Shown piece by piece: positions 42,946 through 50,651 of a DNA stretch of 64,000 nucleotides (positions are counted from its first letter, which is position 1; each line of letters begins with the position of its first letter). The stretch is from an uncultured Clostridia bacterium (GTDB lineage: Bacteria > Bacillota > Clostridia > Peptostreptococcales > Anaerovoracaceae). The DNA lies in assembly GCA_934255135.1 (NCBI GenBank), contig CAKQMV010000009.1:1-64000 (forward strand), written 5' to 3'. Both the position numbers and the translations under genes were made by a program. The notes under the pieces are model-generated. The model worked only from the letters and a program-made list of their open reading frames with translations. It was not told the origin of the DNA and did not search any database.

Positions 42946-45261
42946 ATGGAACAGAACAGAATTCCCTTTATAGCTTTGAGAGGACAGGCGTTCCTTCCCG
43001 GAACTATGGTGGGGTTTGATATAGGAAGAGATAAGTCTCTTGCTGCTGTTGATGTAGCTATGAATGGTGACAGATACCTTGTTGTAGCGGCACAGAAGGA
43101 TGCTGCTGTAAACAACCCTGGGCCAGAAGATTGCTACACAACTGGTGTTCTCATCAGAATGAAGCAGGTTGTCAAGAGACATGAAGAATATGTAAGAGTT
43201 CTCGTTGAGTGTAAGACGAGAGTTAGAATTACAGAAATTTTCGATGATGGCGAGATGCTGTCGTGTGAATATATAGAGGCACCTGATACAGACAATGATC
43301 CTGATGACATGAATCTTCAGGCTCTTGTAAGAGTACTGAAGCAGACATATCTCAAGTATGTTGAGATGTCAAACACAGGTGAGGCTGCCGCAAGAGCGCT
43401 TATTGACGGCATTGAAGATGCTGCGCTTATGTGTAACATCATTGGAGGAGAGGTTGAGATTGACTATGATGTTAAGCAGACTCTTCTCGAGATTGACTCG
43501 GTTCAGGTTAGAATTGAGCATCTGATTGAGATTCTGAGCAGAGAGAATCAGATTCTTGCTCTGACTAAGAGAATCAGCAACAGAGTAGTTAAGAATATGA
43601 ATAGAGGTCAGAGAGAGTACTACCTAAGAGAGCAGCTCCAGGTAATCAAGGAGGAGCTTGGCGAGGATGACACTCCTGACGACGAGATCAGCACATGGAA
43701 GGAGAAGCTTGAAGCACTTCACCTCGATGAGAAGACTGAGACTAAGGTCAAGAACGAAATCAACAAGTTCTCTAAGATGAACATGATGAGCCCAGACGCC
43801 AACGTTTCAAGAACTTATATCGAGACTATTCTCGAGCTTCCGTGGAACACTTCATCTAAGGTTAATACCAATATCAAGAAGGCTGAGAAGATTCTGAACG
43901 AGGATCATTACGGACTTGAGAAGGTTAAGGAGAGAATTCTTGAGAGCCTTGCAGTAATGCACCTTACTAAGTCAATTAGTGGACCTATCATCTGTCTTGT
44001 AGGACCTCCGGGAGTAGGTAAGACATCTATTGCCAAGTCGATTGCAAGAGCAACCGGAAGAGAGTTCGTAAGAATGTCACTTGGTGGAGTAAGAGATGAG
44101 GCAGAGATCAGAGGTCACAGAAGAACTTATGTCGGAGCTATTCCGGGAAGAGTAATCAATGCAATCAGAGATGCGGGTACTAACAATCCGCTCTTCCTAC
44201 TCGATGAGGTTGACAAAATAGGCTCTGATTTCCGCGGAGATCCCGCTTCGGCTCTGCTTGAGGTTCTAGACCCTGAGCAGAACAGGACGTTCCAGGATCA
44301 CTACCTTGAGGTTCCTTTTGACCTTTCGAAGGTAATGTTCATCACAACTGCGAATGAGACATCAACAATTCCAAGACCTCTTCTTGACAGAATGGAAGTA
44401 ATTGAGCTTTCAAGCTACATCGAAGAAGAGAAGGTTAAGATCTGTCAGCAGTATCTTATTCCTAAGAAGATAAAGGAGCATGCTATCCGTAAGAATCAGC
44501 TGAGCATTTCGGAAGCTGCAATCCGTGATATCATCAATTACTATACAAGAGAATCAGGTGTAAGAAATCTTGAGAGAAAGATTGCTGACATCTGCAGGAA
44601 GACTGCAAAGAGAATCGTTACAGAGAAGAAGAAAAATTACTCAGTAACACCAAGAAACCTTGAGAAGTACCTCGGACCTAAGATTTTCCTTGAAGATATG
44701 GGTGATCTTGATTCTGAGGTTGGAGTTACTACAGGACTTGCGTGGACAGCTGTCGGTGGAGTAACACTTTCAATTGAGACCGTTAAGATGCCGGGAACAG
44801 GTAAGCTTATCCTCACAGGACAGATGGGCGATGTTATGAAGGAGTCTGCACAGACCGCTCTTGGATATCTGAAGTCTGTTGCTGACCAGTACGGAATTGA
44901 GAAGGATATCTTCAAGGATTACGATATCCAGATTCATATTCCTGAGGGAGCAACACCTAAGGACGGCCCTTCTGCAGGAATCACAATGTGCTGTGCACTT
45001 CTTTCGCTTCTGACAGGAAAGAAGGCAAGAAGAAACGTTGCGATGACAGGAGAGCTTACACTCAGAGGCAAGGTGACAAGAATCGGCGGACTCAAGGAGA
45101 AGGCTCTGGCAGCATACAGACAGGGAATCACTGAGATTCTTATCCCAAAAGAGAATGCGCCTGATGTCGAGGAAATCCCGTCTTCCGTTAGAAAGAAGCT
45201 TAAATTCACGCTTCTTGAGGATGCGAAGGATGCTTTTGACATCGTAATCAGAGAGGATTAA
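42946..45261 (+). CDS. lon: ATP-dependent protease Lon
   Basis: Lon degrades misfolded and regulatory proteins. The 771-aa protein has the N-terminal LON substrate domain, a coiled linker, the AAA+ module (Walker A GPPGVGKTS, Walker B LFLLDEVDKI) and the C-terminal Ser-Lys protease (catalytic Ser in KDGPSAGITM, Lys in RIGGLKEKALAA). A TTG at 42937 is in frame but only 1 bp after GGAGG; the ATG at 42946 has a 10-base spacing and the common MEQN start. engB follows after 4 bp. Confidence 0.95.
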   Translation: MEQNRIPFIALRGQAFLPGTMVGFDIGRDKSLAAVDVAMNGDRYLVVAAQKDAAVNNPGPEDCYTTGVLIRMKQVVKRHEEYVRVLVECKTRVRITEIFDDGEMLSCEYIEAPDTDNDPDDMNLQALVRVLKQTYLKYVEMSNTGEAAARALIDGIEDAALMCNIIGGEVEIDYDVKQTLLEIDSVQVRIEHLIEILSRENQILALTKRISNRVVKNMNRGQREYYLREQLQVIKEELGEDDTPDDEISTWKEKLEALHLDEKTETKVKNEINKFSKMNMMSPDANVSRTYIETILELPWNTSSKVNTNIKKAEKILNEDHYGLEKVKERILESLAVMHLTKSISGPIICLVGPPGVGKTSIAKSIARATGREFVRMSLGGVRDEAEIRGHRRTYVGAIPGRVINAIRDAGTNNPLFLLDEVDKIGSDFRGDPASALLEVLDPEQNRTFQDHYLEVPFDLSKVMFITTANETSTIPRPLLDRMEVIELSSYIEEEKVKICQQYLIPKKIKEHAIRKNQLSISEAAIRDIINYYTRESGVRNLERKIADICRKTAKRIVTEKKKNYSVTPRNLEKYLGPKIFLEDMGDLDSEVGVTTGLAWTAVGGVTLSIETVKMPGTGKLILTGQMGDVMKESAQTALGYLKSVADQYGIEKDIFKDYDIQIHIPEGATPKDGPSAGITMCCALLSLLTGKKARRNVAMTGELTLRGKVTRIGGLKEKALAAYRQGITEILIPKENAPDVEEIPSSVRKKLKFTLLEDAKDAFDIVIRED

Positions 45262-45265
45262 AGCA

Positions 45266-45865
45266 ATGAGAGTAACTAAATCTGAAATCGAAACTGTAGC
45301 TGTTAAGCCGGCACAGTATCCGGAGCCTGATAAGCCGGAAATCGCTTTTGCTGGAAGATCTAATGTAGGAAAGAGCTCGCTTCTTAACCTGCTTACAGGA
45401 CGTAAGGCACTTGCGAGAGTTTCGGGAAGCCCGGGAAAGACAAGAACAATTAATTTTTACCTGATTAATGATGAATTTCGTATCGTAGACCTGCCAGGTT
45501 ACGGTTATGCGAGAGTTTCTAAGAGTGAGAGCCAGAAGTGGGGTCAGATGATGGAGTCATATCTTGAGCATAGACCTAACCTTCTCAAGGTGGTTCAGCT
45601 TGTAGATATCAGACACAAGCCTTCTGCACAGGACGTTCAGATGTATGAGTACCTTAAGTACTACAATCTGGATGGAATTGTAGTTGCTACTAAGGCGGAC
45701 AAGGTTTCTAATAATGAGAGACAGAAGTGCCTCAAGGTTATAAAGGAAACACTTGGAATGGGCAAGGGCGACGTAATTATTCCGGTTTCATCATTGAAAA
45801 GAACCGGACAAGAGCGCATACTTGAGGTAATAGAGGAAATAATCGAAGGAAACCAGGCAGAATAA
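45266..45865 (+). CDS. engB: Ribosome biogenesis GTP-binding protein EngB/YsxC
   Basis: EngB is an essential GTPase in 50S assembly. The 199-aa protein has G1 GRSNVGKSSLLN, the conserved SPGKTRTINFY switch, G3 DLPGYGYA and G4 TKADK. Its position directly after lon is typical for Firmicutes. Hpt follows 16 bp downstream. Confidence 0.95.
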   Translation: MRVTKSEIETVAVKPAQYPEPDKPEIAFAGRSNVGKSSLLNLLTGRKALARVSGSPGKTRTINFYLINDEFRIVDLPGYGYARVSKSESQKWGQMMESYLEHRPNLLKVVQLVDIRHKPSAQDVQMYEYLKYYNLDGIVVATKADKVSNNERQKCLKVIKETLGMGKGDVIIPVSSLKRTGQERILEVIEEIIEGNQAE

Positions 45866-45881
45866 AGAGAGAGGTATTTCG

Positions 45882-46427
45882 ATGAGTAATGAAAGAAAGA
45901 CAATCGGCAACGTTCTTTTTACAGAGGAGCAGATTACCGAAAGAGCAAGAGAAATCGGTGCACAGATTACTAAGGACTTTGCAGGTGAAGAGGTGTTTAT
46001 CCTCGGAACTCTAAAGGGATCTGTAATGTGGATGGCTGAAATAATGAAGGCTATCGACCTTGATACAACTATAGACTTTATTCAGGCAAGCAGCTACGGA
46101 TCATCAACAGTAAGCTCCGGTGTTGTTAAGATCGGATATGAGCCGGCAGAGAATATGTACAACAAGAATGTTATCATTGTCGAGGATATCATCGATACAG
46201 GAAGAACCCTGTCGTACCTTGTAAAGAAGCTTGAGGAGAGATCTCCTAAGACAGTAAAGATCTGCACGATGCTAGACAAGCCATCAAGAAGAGTCTCAGA
46301 TGTTAAGGGTGACTATGTTGGGTATGAGGTTGAGGATCTTTTCGTAATCGGATATGGTCTTGACTATGACCAGAAGTACAGAAACCTCCCATATATCAGC
46401 TATCTTACTGAGGAGGACGCGGGGTAG
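45882..46427 (+). CDS. hpt: Hypoxanthine phosphoribosyltransferase
   Basis: The enzyme salvages hypoxanthine and guanine with PRPP. The 181-aa protein has the PRPP-binding motif VIIVEDIIDTGRTL, the flexible-loop SSYGSSTVSSG and the C-terminal VGYEVEDLFVIGYGLDYDQK purine-site segment (positions about 147-166). A GAGAGGT lies upstream of the ATG. The PHP gene follows after 5 bp. Confidence 0.94.
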   Translation: MSNERKTIGNVLFTEEQITERAREIGAQITKDFAGEEVFILGTLKGSVMWMAEIMKAIDLDTTIDFIQASSYGSSTVSSGVVKIGYEPAENMYNKNVIIVEDIIDTGRTLSYLVKKLEERSPKTVKICTMLDKPSRRVSDVKGDYVGYEVEDLFVIGYGLDYDQKYRNLPYISYLTEEDAG

Positions 46428-46432
46428 CTTTA

Positions 46433-47260
46433 ATGAGTAGTTTCACAGACAACGACATTTTAAAGGATTTTCATATTCACAGTTGCTATTCGGATGGCGA
46501 TCTTGAGCCGGCAGAGATTGTCGACAGATGGATGGCTGAGGGATACGGCATCATTTCAATAACAGACCACGACGGAATTGAAGGTTCAATTGAGGGTGCG
46601 AATTATGTTGCTGATAATAATCTCGACATACAGTTCGTTTCTGGAATTGAATTTGATTCTTCTGATGAACTCGCACATGAGATTCATATTCTTGGATATG
46701 GCTTTGACTACGATAGCCCTGCTATAAGAAGTGCACTGTCCAAGGTAGTTCTGTGGAGAGCAAGAAGAAATGATGCGATATTCCAGACCCTTATAGAGCT
46801 TGGATACGATATTAATATTGAAGAAATCATGGCGGTCAACGGAGGTCGCTATACAGGAAAGCCAACTTTTGCCCGTGTCCTTGTGGATAAGGGATATTTC
46901 GAGAGCATTACAGATGTTTTCGAAAAGCTTCTTGATTCAAATGAGAAGCTGTGTGCTCTAAGGAAGGAGACTCTTCCTGCGAATGAGGTCATCGATATTA
47001 TCCATGAGGCAGGCGGCATTGCGATTATGGCTCATCCTATGGAGTATAAGGAGAGAGGTGAGAGCCTTGAGTCATATATGCCTAGACTTGTTAAGCTTAT
47101 GGGCAGACTCGTTGAATATGGAATTGACGGTATTGAGTGCGAGCACCCATCAGCTACGACTGAGGAGACAAGATGGCTTAAGGAGTGTGCGATGAAGAAC
47201 AGGCTTGTTATTACTGCGGGCTCTGATTTTCATTCTGACGCTGTTAAGAGGGTGTACTAA
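46433..47260 (+). CDS. PHP domain phosphoesterase
   Basis: The 275-aa protein has the polymerase-and-histidinol-phosphatase metal motifs: DFHIHSCYSDGDL at the N-terminus, ITDHDGI, GIEFD, a His in AIMAHPME and the closing GSDFH. Stand-alone PHP proteins of this type are often nucleoside 3',5'-bisphosphate or oligoribonucleotide phosphatases (YciV/RNase AM-like), which is the likeliest activity. Its stop overlaps the next ORF start by 1 bp. Confidence 0.88.
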   Translation: MSSFTDNDILKDFHIHSCYSDGDLEPAEIVDRWMAEGYGIISITDHDGIEGSIEGANYVADNNLDIQFVSGIEFDSSDELAHEIHILGYGFDYDSPAIRSALSKVVLWRARRNDAIFQTLIELGYDINIEEIMAVNGGRYTGKPTFARVLVDKGYFESITDVFEKLLDSNEKLCALRKETLPANEVIDIIHEAGGIAIMAHPMEYKERGESLESYMPRLVKLMGRLVEYGIDGIECEHPSATTEETRWLKECAMKNRLVITAGSDFHSDAVKRVY

Positions 47261-47568
47261 TGAAAGAGGTTATTCATCTTAATGGTGGTGGCGAGACACT
47301 CCCTAAGGCGGTGTATTATCAGTGTGTATGGACTGTAAGGGATATCGACAGACTACAGCTTATATGCGATGATGATGAGTATGCACGATTCAGACTCGAT
47401 GCGATATATAAGTCTCTTGATGTGGTGCCGCTTGAGTACAGAGAAGATGTGCTCGGAAGCATTGCATATTATGGCAAGGGCTGCAGTGATAATGCGCATG
47501 AGAATACATGGAAGCGCTGGAAGAAGGCCTTTATAACTGAACTTGCTTTCAACCTGAAGCTCCTTTAA
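47260..47568 (+). CDS. Small protein of unknown function
   Basis: I do not recognise this 102-aa protein. It is mixed-charge, with a possible helix-rich middle (DDDEYARFRLDAIYKSLDVV, about residues 38-57) and a Lys/Trp-rich stretch (NTWKRWKKAF). No signal peptide, membrane segment or catalytic motif is visible. The start overlaps the PHP stop by 1 bp (TAATG type), which supports translation as part of the same transcript. A similar helical pattern occurs in some phage-type regulators, but I cannot support that. Confidence 0.65.
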   Translation: MKEVIHLNGGGETLPKAVYYQCVWTVRDIDRLQLICDDDEYARFRLDAIYKSLDVVPLEYREDVLGSIAYYGKGCSDNAHENTWKRWKKAFITELAFNLKLL

Positions 47569-47594
47569 TGCAGAAACGAAATAATAAATGGACG

Positions 47595-47731
47595 GGATGT
47601 CACAAGAAAAGCTGTACTGTTTTGACCGTGGCGTGATGATAAGATTAATTCAGATGACGAGGCATCAGTCATCGAATTAAACGTTCGGCACATCCAATAG
47701 GCGAAAGCGGCTCTTTATAGGGTCGCTTTTT
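47595..47731 (+). ncRNA. Structured intergenic RNA candidate ending in a terminator
   Basis: The gap holds nested complementary segments: GGATGT (47595-47600) with ACATCC (47690-47695) enclosing a long hairpin, TTAATTC + GATGAC (47645-47651, 47653-47658) pairing with GTCATC + GAATTAA (47668-47680), i.e. 13 pairs with one bulge. A terminator (AAAGCGGC 47704-47711 with GTCGCTTT 47722-47729, T-run) closes it. It could be a small RNA or the structured 3' end of the PHP transcript; I match it to no known family. Confidence 0.45.
47704..47731 (+). terminator. Terminator before the Nudix gene
   Basis: AAAGCGGC (47704-47711) pairs with GTCGCTTT (47722-47729), one G-T pair, running into TTTTT. Confidence 0.7.
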
Positions 47732-47753
47732 ACTTTTGTCTGGTGTAAGATAT

Positions 47754-47774
47754 TAACGATAAGAATTATCGTTA
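47754..47774. promoter_or_regulatory. 9-bp perfect inverted repeat before the Nudix gene (operator candidate)
   Basis: TAACGATAA and TTATCGTTA flank a GAA spacer, a 21-bp perfect dyad 13 bp before the Nudix ATG. A possible -35 (TTGTCT, 47736-47741) lies upstream so that the -10 would fall inside the dyad, as for a repressor site. Confidence 0.5.
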
Positions 47775-47787
47775 TGGGAGAGATACA

Positions 47788-48321
47788 ATGGCATTTGAAG
47801 AGAAGACAATAGAATCAAGAATTGTATATGAAGGTCCTGTTTTTAAGGTCAGGAAGCATCTTGTTACGACTGTAAACGGCGAGGCCTACAGGGATGTTGT
47901 TGAGCATAACGGCGGCGCGGTAATGCTTGCTATTACTGACGACGGCAAGATTGTAATGGAGAGACAGTACAGAAAGGCTCTTGAGAGAGTTGTACTTGAG
48001 CTCCCTGCCGGTAAGATTGATCCAGGCGAGGATCCTGAGACGGCGGCAATCAGAGAGATTCACGAGGAAACTGGCTTTATTCCAGGCCAGGTTAAGCATC
48101 TTACAAGATTCAGTCCAAGCTGCGGCTATGCCATGGAGAAGCTTTATATTTATATAATGAGAGATCTTAGGAAGGCTGAGAAGCATCTTGATCCGGATGA
48201 GGATATCGATATTGTATATTACACTCCGGATGAGCTTGTCGAGATGGTTATGAACAACGAAATCGAGGATGCCAAGACCATGATAGGAATTCTTCATGCA
48301 AGAATGGCGGGTGAGATATAG
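47788..48321 (+). CDS. Nudix hydrolase (ADP-ribose pyrophosphatase-like)
   Basis: The 177-aa protein has the complete Nudix box GKIDPGEDPETAAIREIHEE, followed by TGF, and the ADP-ribose-pyrophosphatase hallmark region (VVLELPAG before, FSPSCGYAMEKLYIY after). It probably cleaves ADP-ribose to AMP and ribose 5-phosphate. GGGAGAG precedes the ATG. Its stop overlaps the GTG start of the recombinase gene. Confidence 0.9.
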   Translation: MAFEEKTIESRIVYEGPVFKVRKHLVTTVNGEAYRDVVEHNGGAVMLAITDDGKIVMERQYRKALERVVLELPAGKIDPGEDPETAAIREIHEETGFIPGQVKHLTRFSPSCGYAMEKLYIYIMRDLRKAEKHLDPDEDIDIVYYTPDELVEMVMNNEIEDAKTMIGILHARMAGEI

Positions 48322-49199
48322 TGGAAGCTTATATTGAATATCTTAGAAATAAAGAACGCAAGGCTGAGAATACAATCAAGGCCTACGAGAAGGATATAAG
48401 GGGCTTCAGAGATTTTCTAGAGAAGAGAAATGGAATGTCGCTTACGGAGTGTACGGGAAGCGATGCTGCGGCATATCTAATGGAGCTAGGAAGAGAGAAT
48501 AAATCAAAGGCGACGATTAACCGGAAGATTTCGTCCCTGCGTGCTTTCTATGACTTTAAGGTGAATACGGGAGAGGTAGAGAATAATCCTTTTGACCGAA
48601 TGAAGAGTCTTAAGCATGAGGCGAGGAAGATTGACTTTCTTGAGATTGATGAGGTTGAAAGGCTTCTCGAGCTTCCGGATGATTCTGTGAAGGGCCTTCG
48701 CGACAGAGCCATTATGGAATTCATGTACGGAACCGGAGCGAGGGTGACGGAGCTTATCAGGGTGAGATTTTCAGACCTTAATCTCAGGATGAGAATCGTG
48801 TCCCTTCGTGATGCTAACGATACGAGCAGAATTATTCCGCTTGGAAGCTATGCATACGAGGCGCTTAGGGCTTATATTGAGAATTCGTACATCAGCGTGA
48901 CTGGCAGAGAGCCGGATGCGGACGACCCCGTGTTTATAAATATGAGAGGCGATGCCATCACAAGACAGGGTGTGTGGAGAATTCTTAAGGATTATGCGGA
49001 TATGATCGGAATTGGAGAGAGAATGACGCCGCAGATTCTGAGAGACAGCTTCGCAGTCCATATTCTTAGAAACGGTGGGGACCTTAAGACGATACAGGAA
49101 CTTATGGGATTTGAGGATCTTACGGTTGGACTTGCGTATCTTTCGTGCATAGATATACATATTAAGGATGTGTTTAACAGAACTCATCCGAGAGCGTAA
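48321..49199 (+). CDS. XerD-like tyrosine recombinase with replaced catalytic residues
   Basis: The 292-aa protein has the XerC/D layout: an N-terminal SAM-like core-binding domain (about 1-85) and a C-terminal catalytic domain. Catalytic Arg I is R141 (YGTGARVTELI), Arg II is R241 (QILRDSF) and the Tyr is probably Y273 (GLAYLS). The His of HxxR is Q238, the second His/Trp is F264 (LMGFEDL), and the beta-hairpin Lys motif GKG is replaced by SLRDAN. So at least three of six active-site positions differ. The start is GTG, overlapping the Nudix stop, a place where Clostridia often carry xerD. It is unlikely to be the normal dif recombinase. Confidence 0.8.
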   Translation: MEAYIEYLRNKERKAENTIKAYEKDIRGFRDFLEKRNGMSLTECTGSDAAAYLMELGRENKSKATINRKISSLRAFYDFKVNTGEVENNPFDRMKSLKHEARKIDFLEIDEVERLLELPDDSVKGLRDRAIMEFMYGTGARVTELIRVRFSDLNLRMRIVSLRDANDTSRIIPLGSYAYEALRAYIENSYISVTGREPDADDPVFINMRGDAITRQGVWRILKDYADMIGIGERMTPQILRDSFAVHILRNGGDLKTIQELMGFEDLTVGLAYLSCIDIHIKDVFNRTHPRA

Positions 49200-49260
49200 T
49201 GACGGCACTTCTGGCGATACGATAAGAACAGAAAATCTTTAAATAAATGCAATAAAATGC

Positions 49261-49289
49261 TTGCATTGGGTTGATCAGAATGGTATACT
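49261..49289 (+). promoter_or_regulatory. Promoter of rplS
   Basis: TTGCAT (49261-49266), a 17-bp spacer and TATACT (49284-49289). The predicted start near 49296 gives an ~84-nt leader before rplS. Confidence 0.72.
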
Positions 49290-49295
49290 TCAATA

Positions 49296-49379
49296 GTTAT
49301 TACGGACGGTCCTCTGGGGATATGCCACAGGACGCATACAGGAACCACGAACGTCTTTGAGGGGAGGAGGAATAACATA
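49296..49379 (+). promoter_or_regulatory. Structured 5' leader of rplS (candidate L19 autoregulatory leader)
   Basis: The leader contains a hairpin GTCCT-x-TGG (49309-49317) with CCA-x-AGGAC (49325-49333), then an unpaired region and a GAGGGGAGGAGG ribosome binding site. L19 leaders in Firmicutes bind L19 to regulate rplS; the match here is by position and structure only. Confidence 0.45.
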
Positions 49380-49718
49380 ATGAACATTTTAGATCAGATC
49401 ACAATGGATTACAAGAAGACTGACATTCCTGAGTTCAACGTCGGCGATACTCTTAAGGTTTACGTTAAGATCGTTGAGGGACAGAGAGAGAGAATTCAGC
49501 TTTTCGAAGGTTACGTTCTTAAGATGCAGCATGGTGGAATCAACCAGACTTTCACAGTTAGAAAGATTTCACAGGGCGTTGGCGTTGAGAAGACATTCCC
49601 AATGCACTCACCAAGAATCGACAAGATCGAAGTTGTTAAGCGTGGTAAGGTTAGAAGAGCTAAGCTTAACTACATGCGTGAGAGAACTGGTAAGGCTGCT
49701 AGAATCAAGAGCCTGTAA
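49380..49718 (+). CDS. rplS: 50S ribosomal protein L19
   Basis: The 112-aa protein has the L19 core motifs: IPEFNVGDTLKVYVKI, EGYVLKMQHGG, FTVRKISQGVGVEKTFP and the C-terminal GKVRRAKLNYMRERTGKAAR (positions about 89-108). Length is standard. It is transcribed from its own promoter with a structured leader and has a strong terminator behind it. Confidence 0.97.
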   Translation: MNILDQITMDYKKTDIPEFNVGDTLKVYVKIVEGQRERIQLFEGYVLKMQHGGINQTFTVRKISQGVGVEKTFPMHSPRIDKIEVVKRGKVRRAKLNYMRERTGKAARIKSL

Positions 49719-49736
49719 GAAGATTATACAGAAAAC

Positions 49737-49772
49737 GCATACCCGAAGCGATTGCCGACGGTATGCTTTTTT
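49737..49772 (+). terminator. Terminator after rplS
   Basis: GCATACC (49737-49743) and GGTATGC (49760-49766) form a 7-bp stem followed by six T residues. Confidence 0.85.
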
Positions 49773-49802
49773 CTTTAGCTATATAAATTAAAAGGAGGAG
49801 CA

Positions 49803-50651
49803 ATGGCACTCGAGCATATTAACTGGTATCCCGGTCATATGAAGAAGACCAGGGAGATGATAAAGGAAAATCTCAAGGCAGTAGACGTCGTTGTCGAGCT
49901 TGTTGACAGCCGTATTCCGATTTCAAGCAGAAATCCGATCGTAAACGAGCTTGTTGCGGGCAAGAGAAGAATCGTGGTACTTGCCAAGGCAGACCTCGCA
50001 GATGAAGCCTGCACTCGAAGATGGAAGGAATACTTCGAAGCTGAGGGTCACAGAACACTTGCCTTAAATCTTCAGACTGGCGATAATATCAAACTTCTGT
50101 ACAAGGCGCTTGAGCAGGAACAGGCTGTAAGAGATGAAGTAAAGAGCATCAAGAGACCTCTAAGACTTATGATTGTCGGCGTTCCTAACGTTGGTAAGTC
50201 TTCACTTATCAATCGTCTGACTGCCAAAAAGTCTGCAAGAACAGGCGACAGACCTGGCGTTACTACAGGAAAGCAGTGGGTGACACTTCAGAACGGAATG
50301 CAGCTTCTCGACACACCGGGAATTCTCTGGCCTAAGTTTGAGGACAGACTTGTGGGACTTAACCTTGCATTCTGTGGCAGCATCAAGGACGATATCCTTG
50401 GCGTTGAAGATCTCGCATTCGAGCTTATCAAGGTTCTCGAGAAGGATTACCCGGACAAGCTGATGGCAAGATACGGACTTGAGGAGCTTAGCGAGCAGAC
50501 AATCGACAATATGGATGCGATTGCGCTTAAGAGGGGATTTATCATGTCTGGCAAAAGAATCGATTACGAGAGAACAGGCCGTACCGTGCTCGACGAGTTC
50601 AGAGGCGGCAAGCTTGGAAGAATTTCTCTAGAGAAGGTATCAGATGACTAA
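49803..50651 (+). CDS. rbgA: Ribosome biogenesis GTPase RbgA (YlqF)
   Basis: RbgA is needed for late 50S assembly. The 282-aa protein shows the circularly permuted GTPase order: G4 (VLAKADLAD) and G5 come first, then G1 GVPNVGKSSLINRL and G3 LDTPGI. The N-terminal INWYPGHMKKTR is the family signature. AAAGGAGGAG precedes the ATG. Its last 8 bp overlap the RNase H fusion gene. The rplS-rbgA-rnhB order is common in Firmicutes. Confidence 0.95.
   Translation: MALEHINWYPGHMKKTREMIKENLKAVDVVVELVDSRIPISSRNPIVNELVAGKRRIVVLAKADLADEACTRRWKEYFEAEGHRTLALNLQTGDNIKLLYKALEQEQAVRDEVKSIKRPLRLMIVGVPNVGKSSLINRLTAKKSARTGDRPGVTTGKQWVTLQNGMQLLDTPGILWPKFEDRLVGLNLAFCGSIKDDILGVEDLAFELIKVLEKDYPDKLMARYGLEELSEQTIDNMDAIALKRGFIMSGKRIDYERTGRTVLDEFRGGKLGRISLEKVSDD

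Noticed and set aside
47595..47731. 6S RNA, SRP RNA or a known riboswitch
   Set aside because: The fold has no long closing stem with central bubble, no SRP GGAA-loop motif and none of the riboswitch consensus boxes I know; kept only as an unassigned structured element.
48321..49199. Phage or integrative-element integrase with neighbouring att sites
   Set aside because: The size and layout fit XerC/D, the gene is translationally coupled to a Nudix gene, and no mobile-element genes or flanking direct repeats are present.
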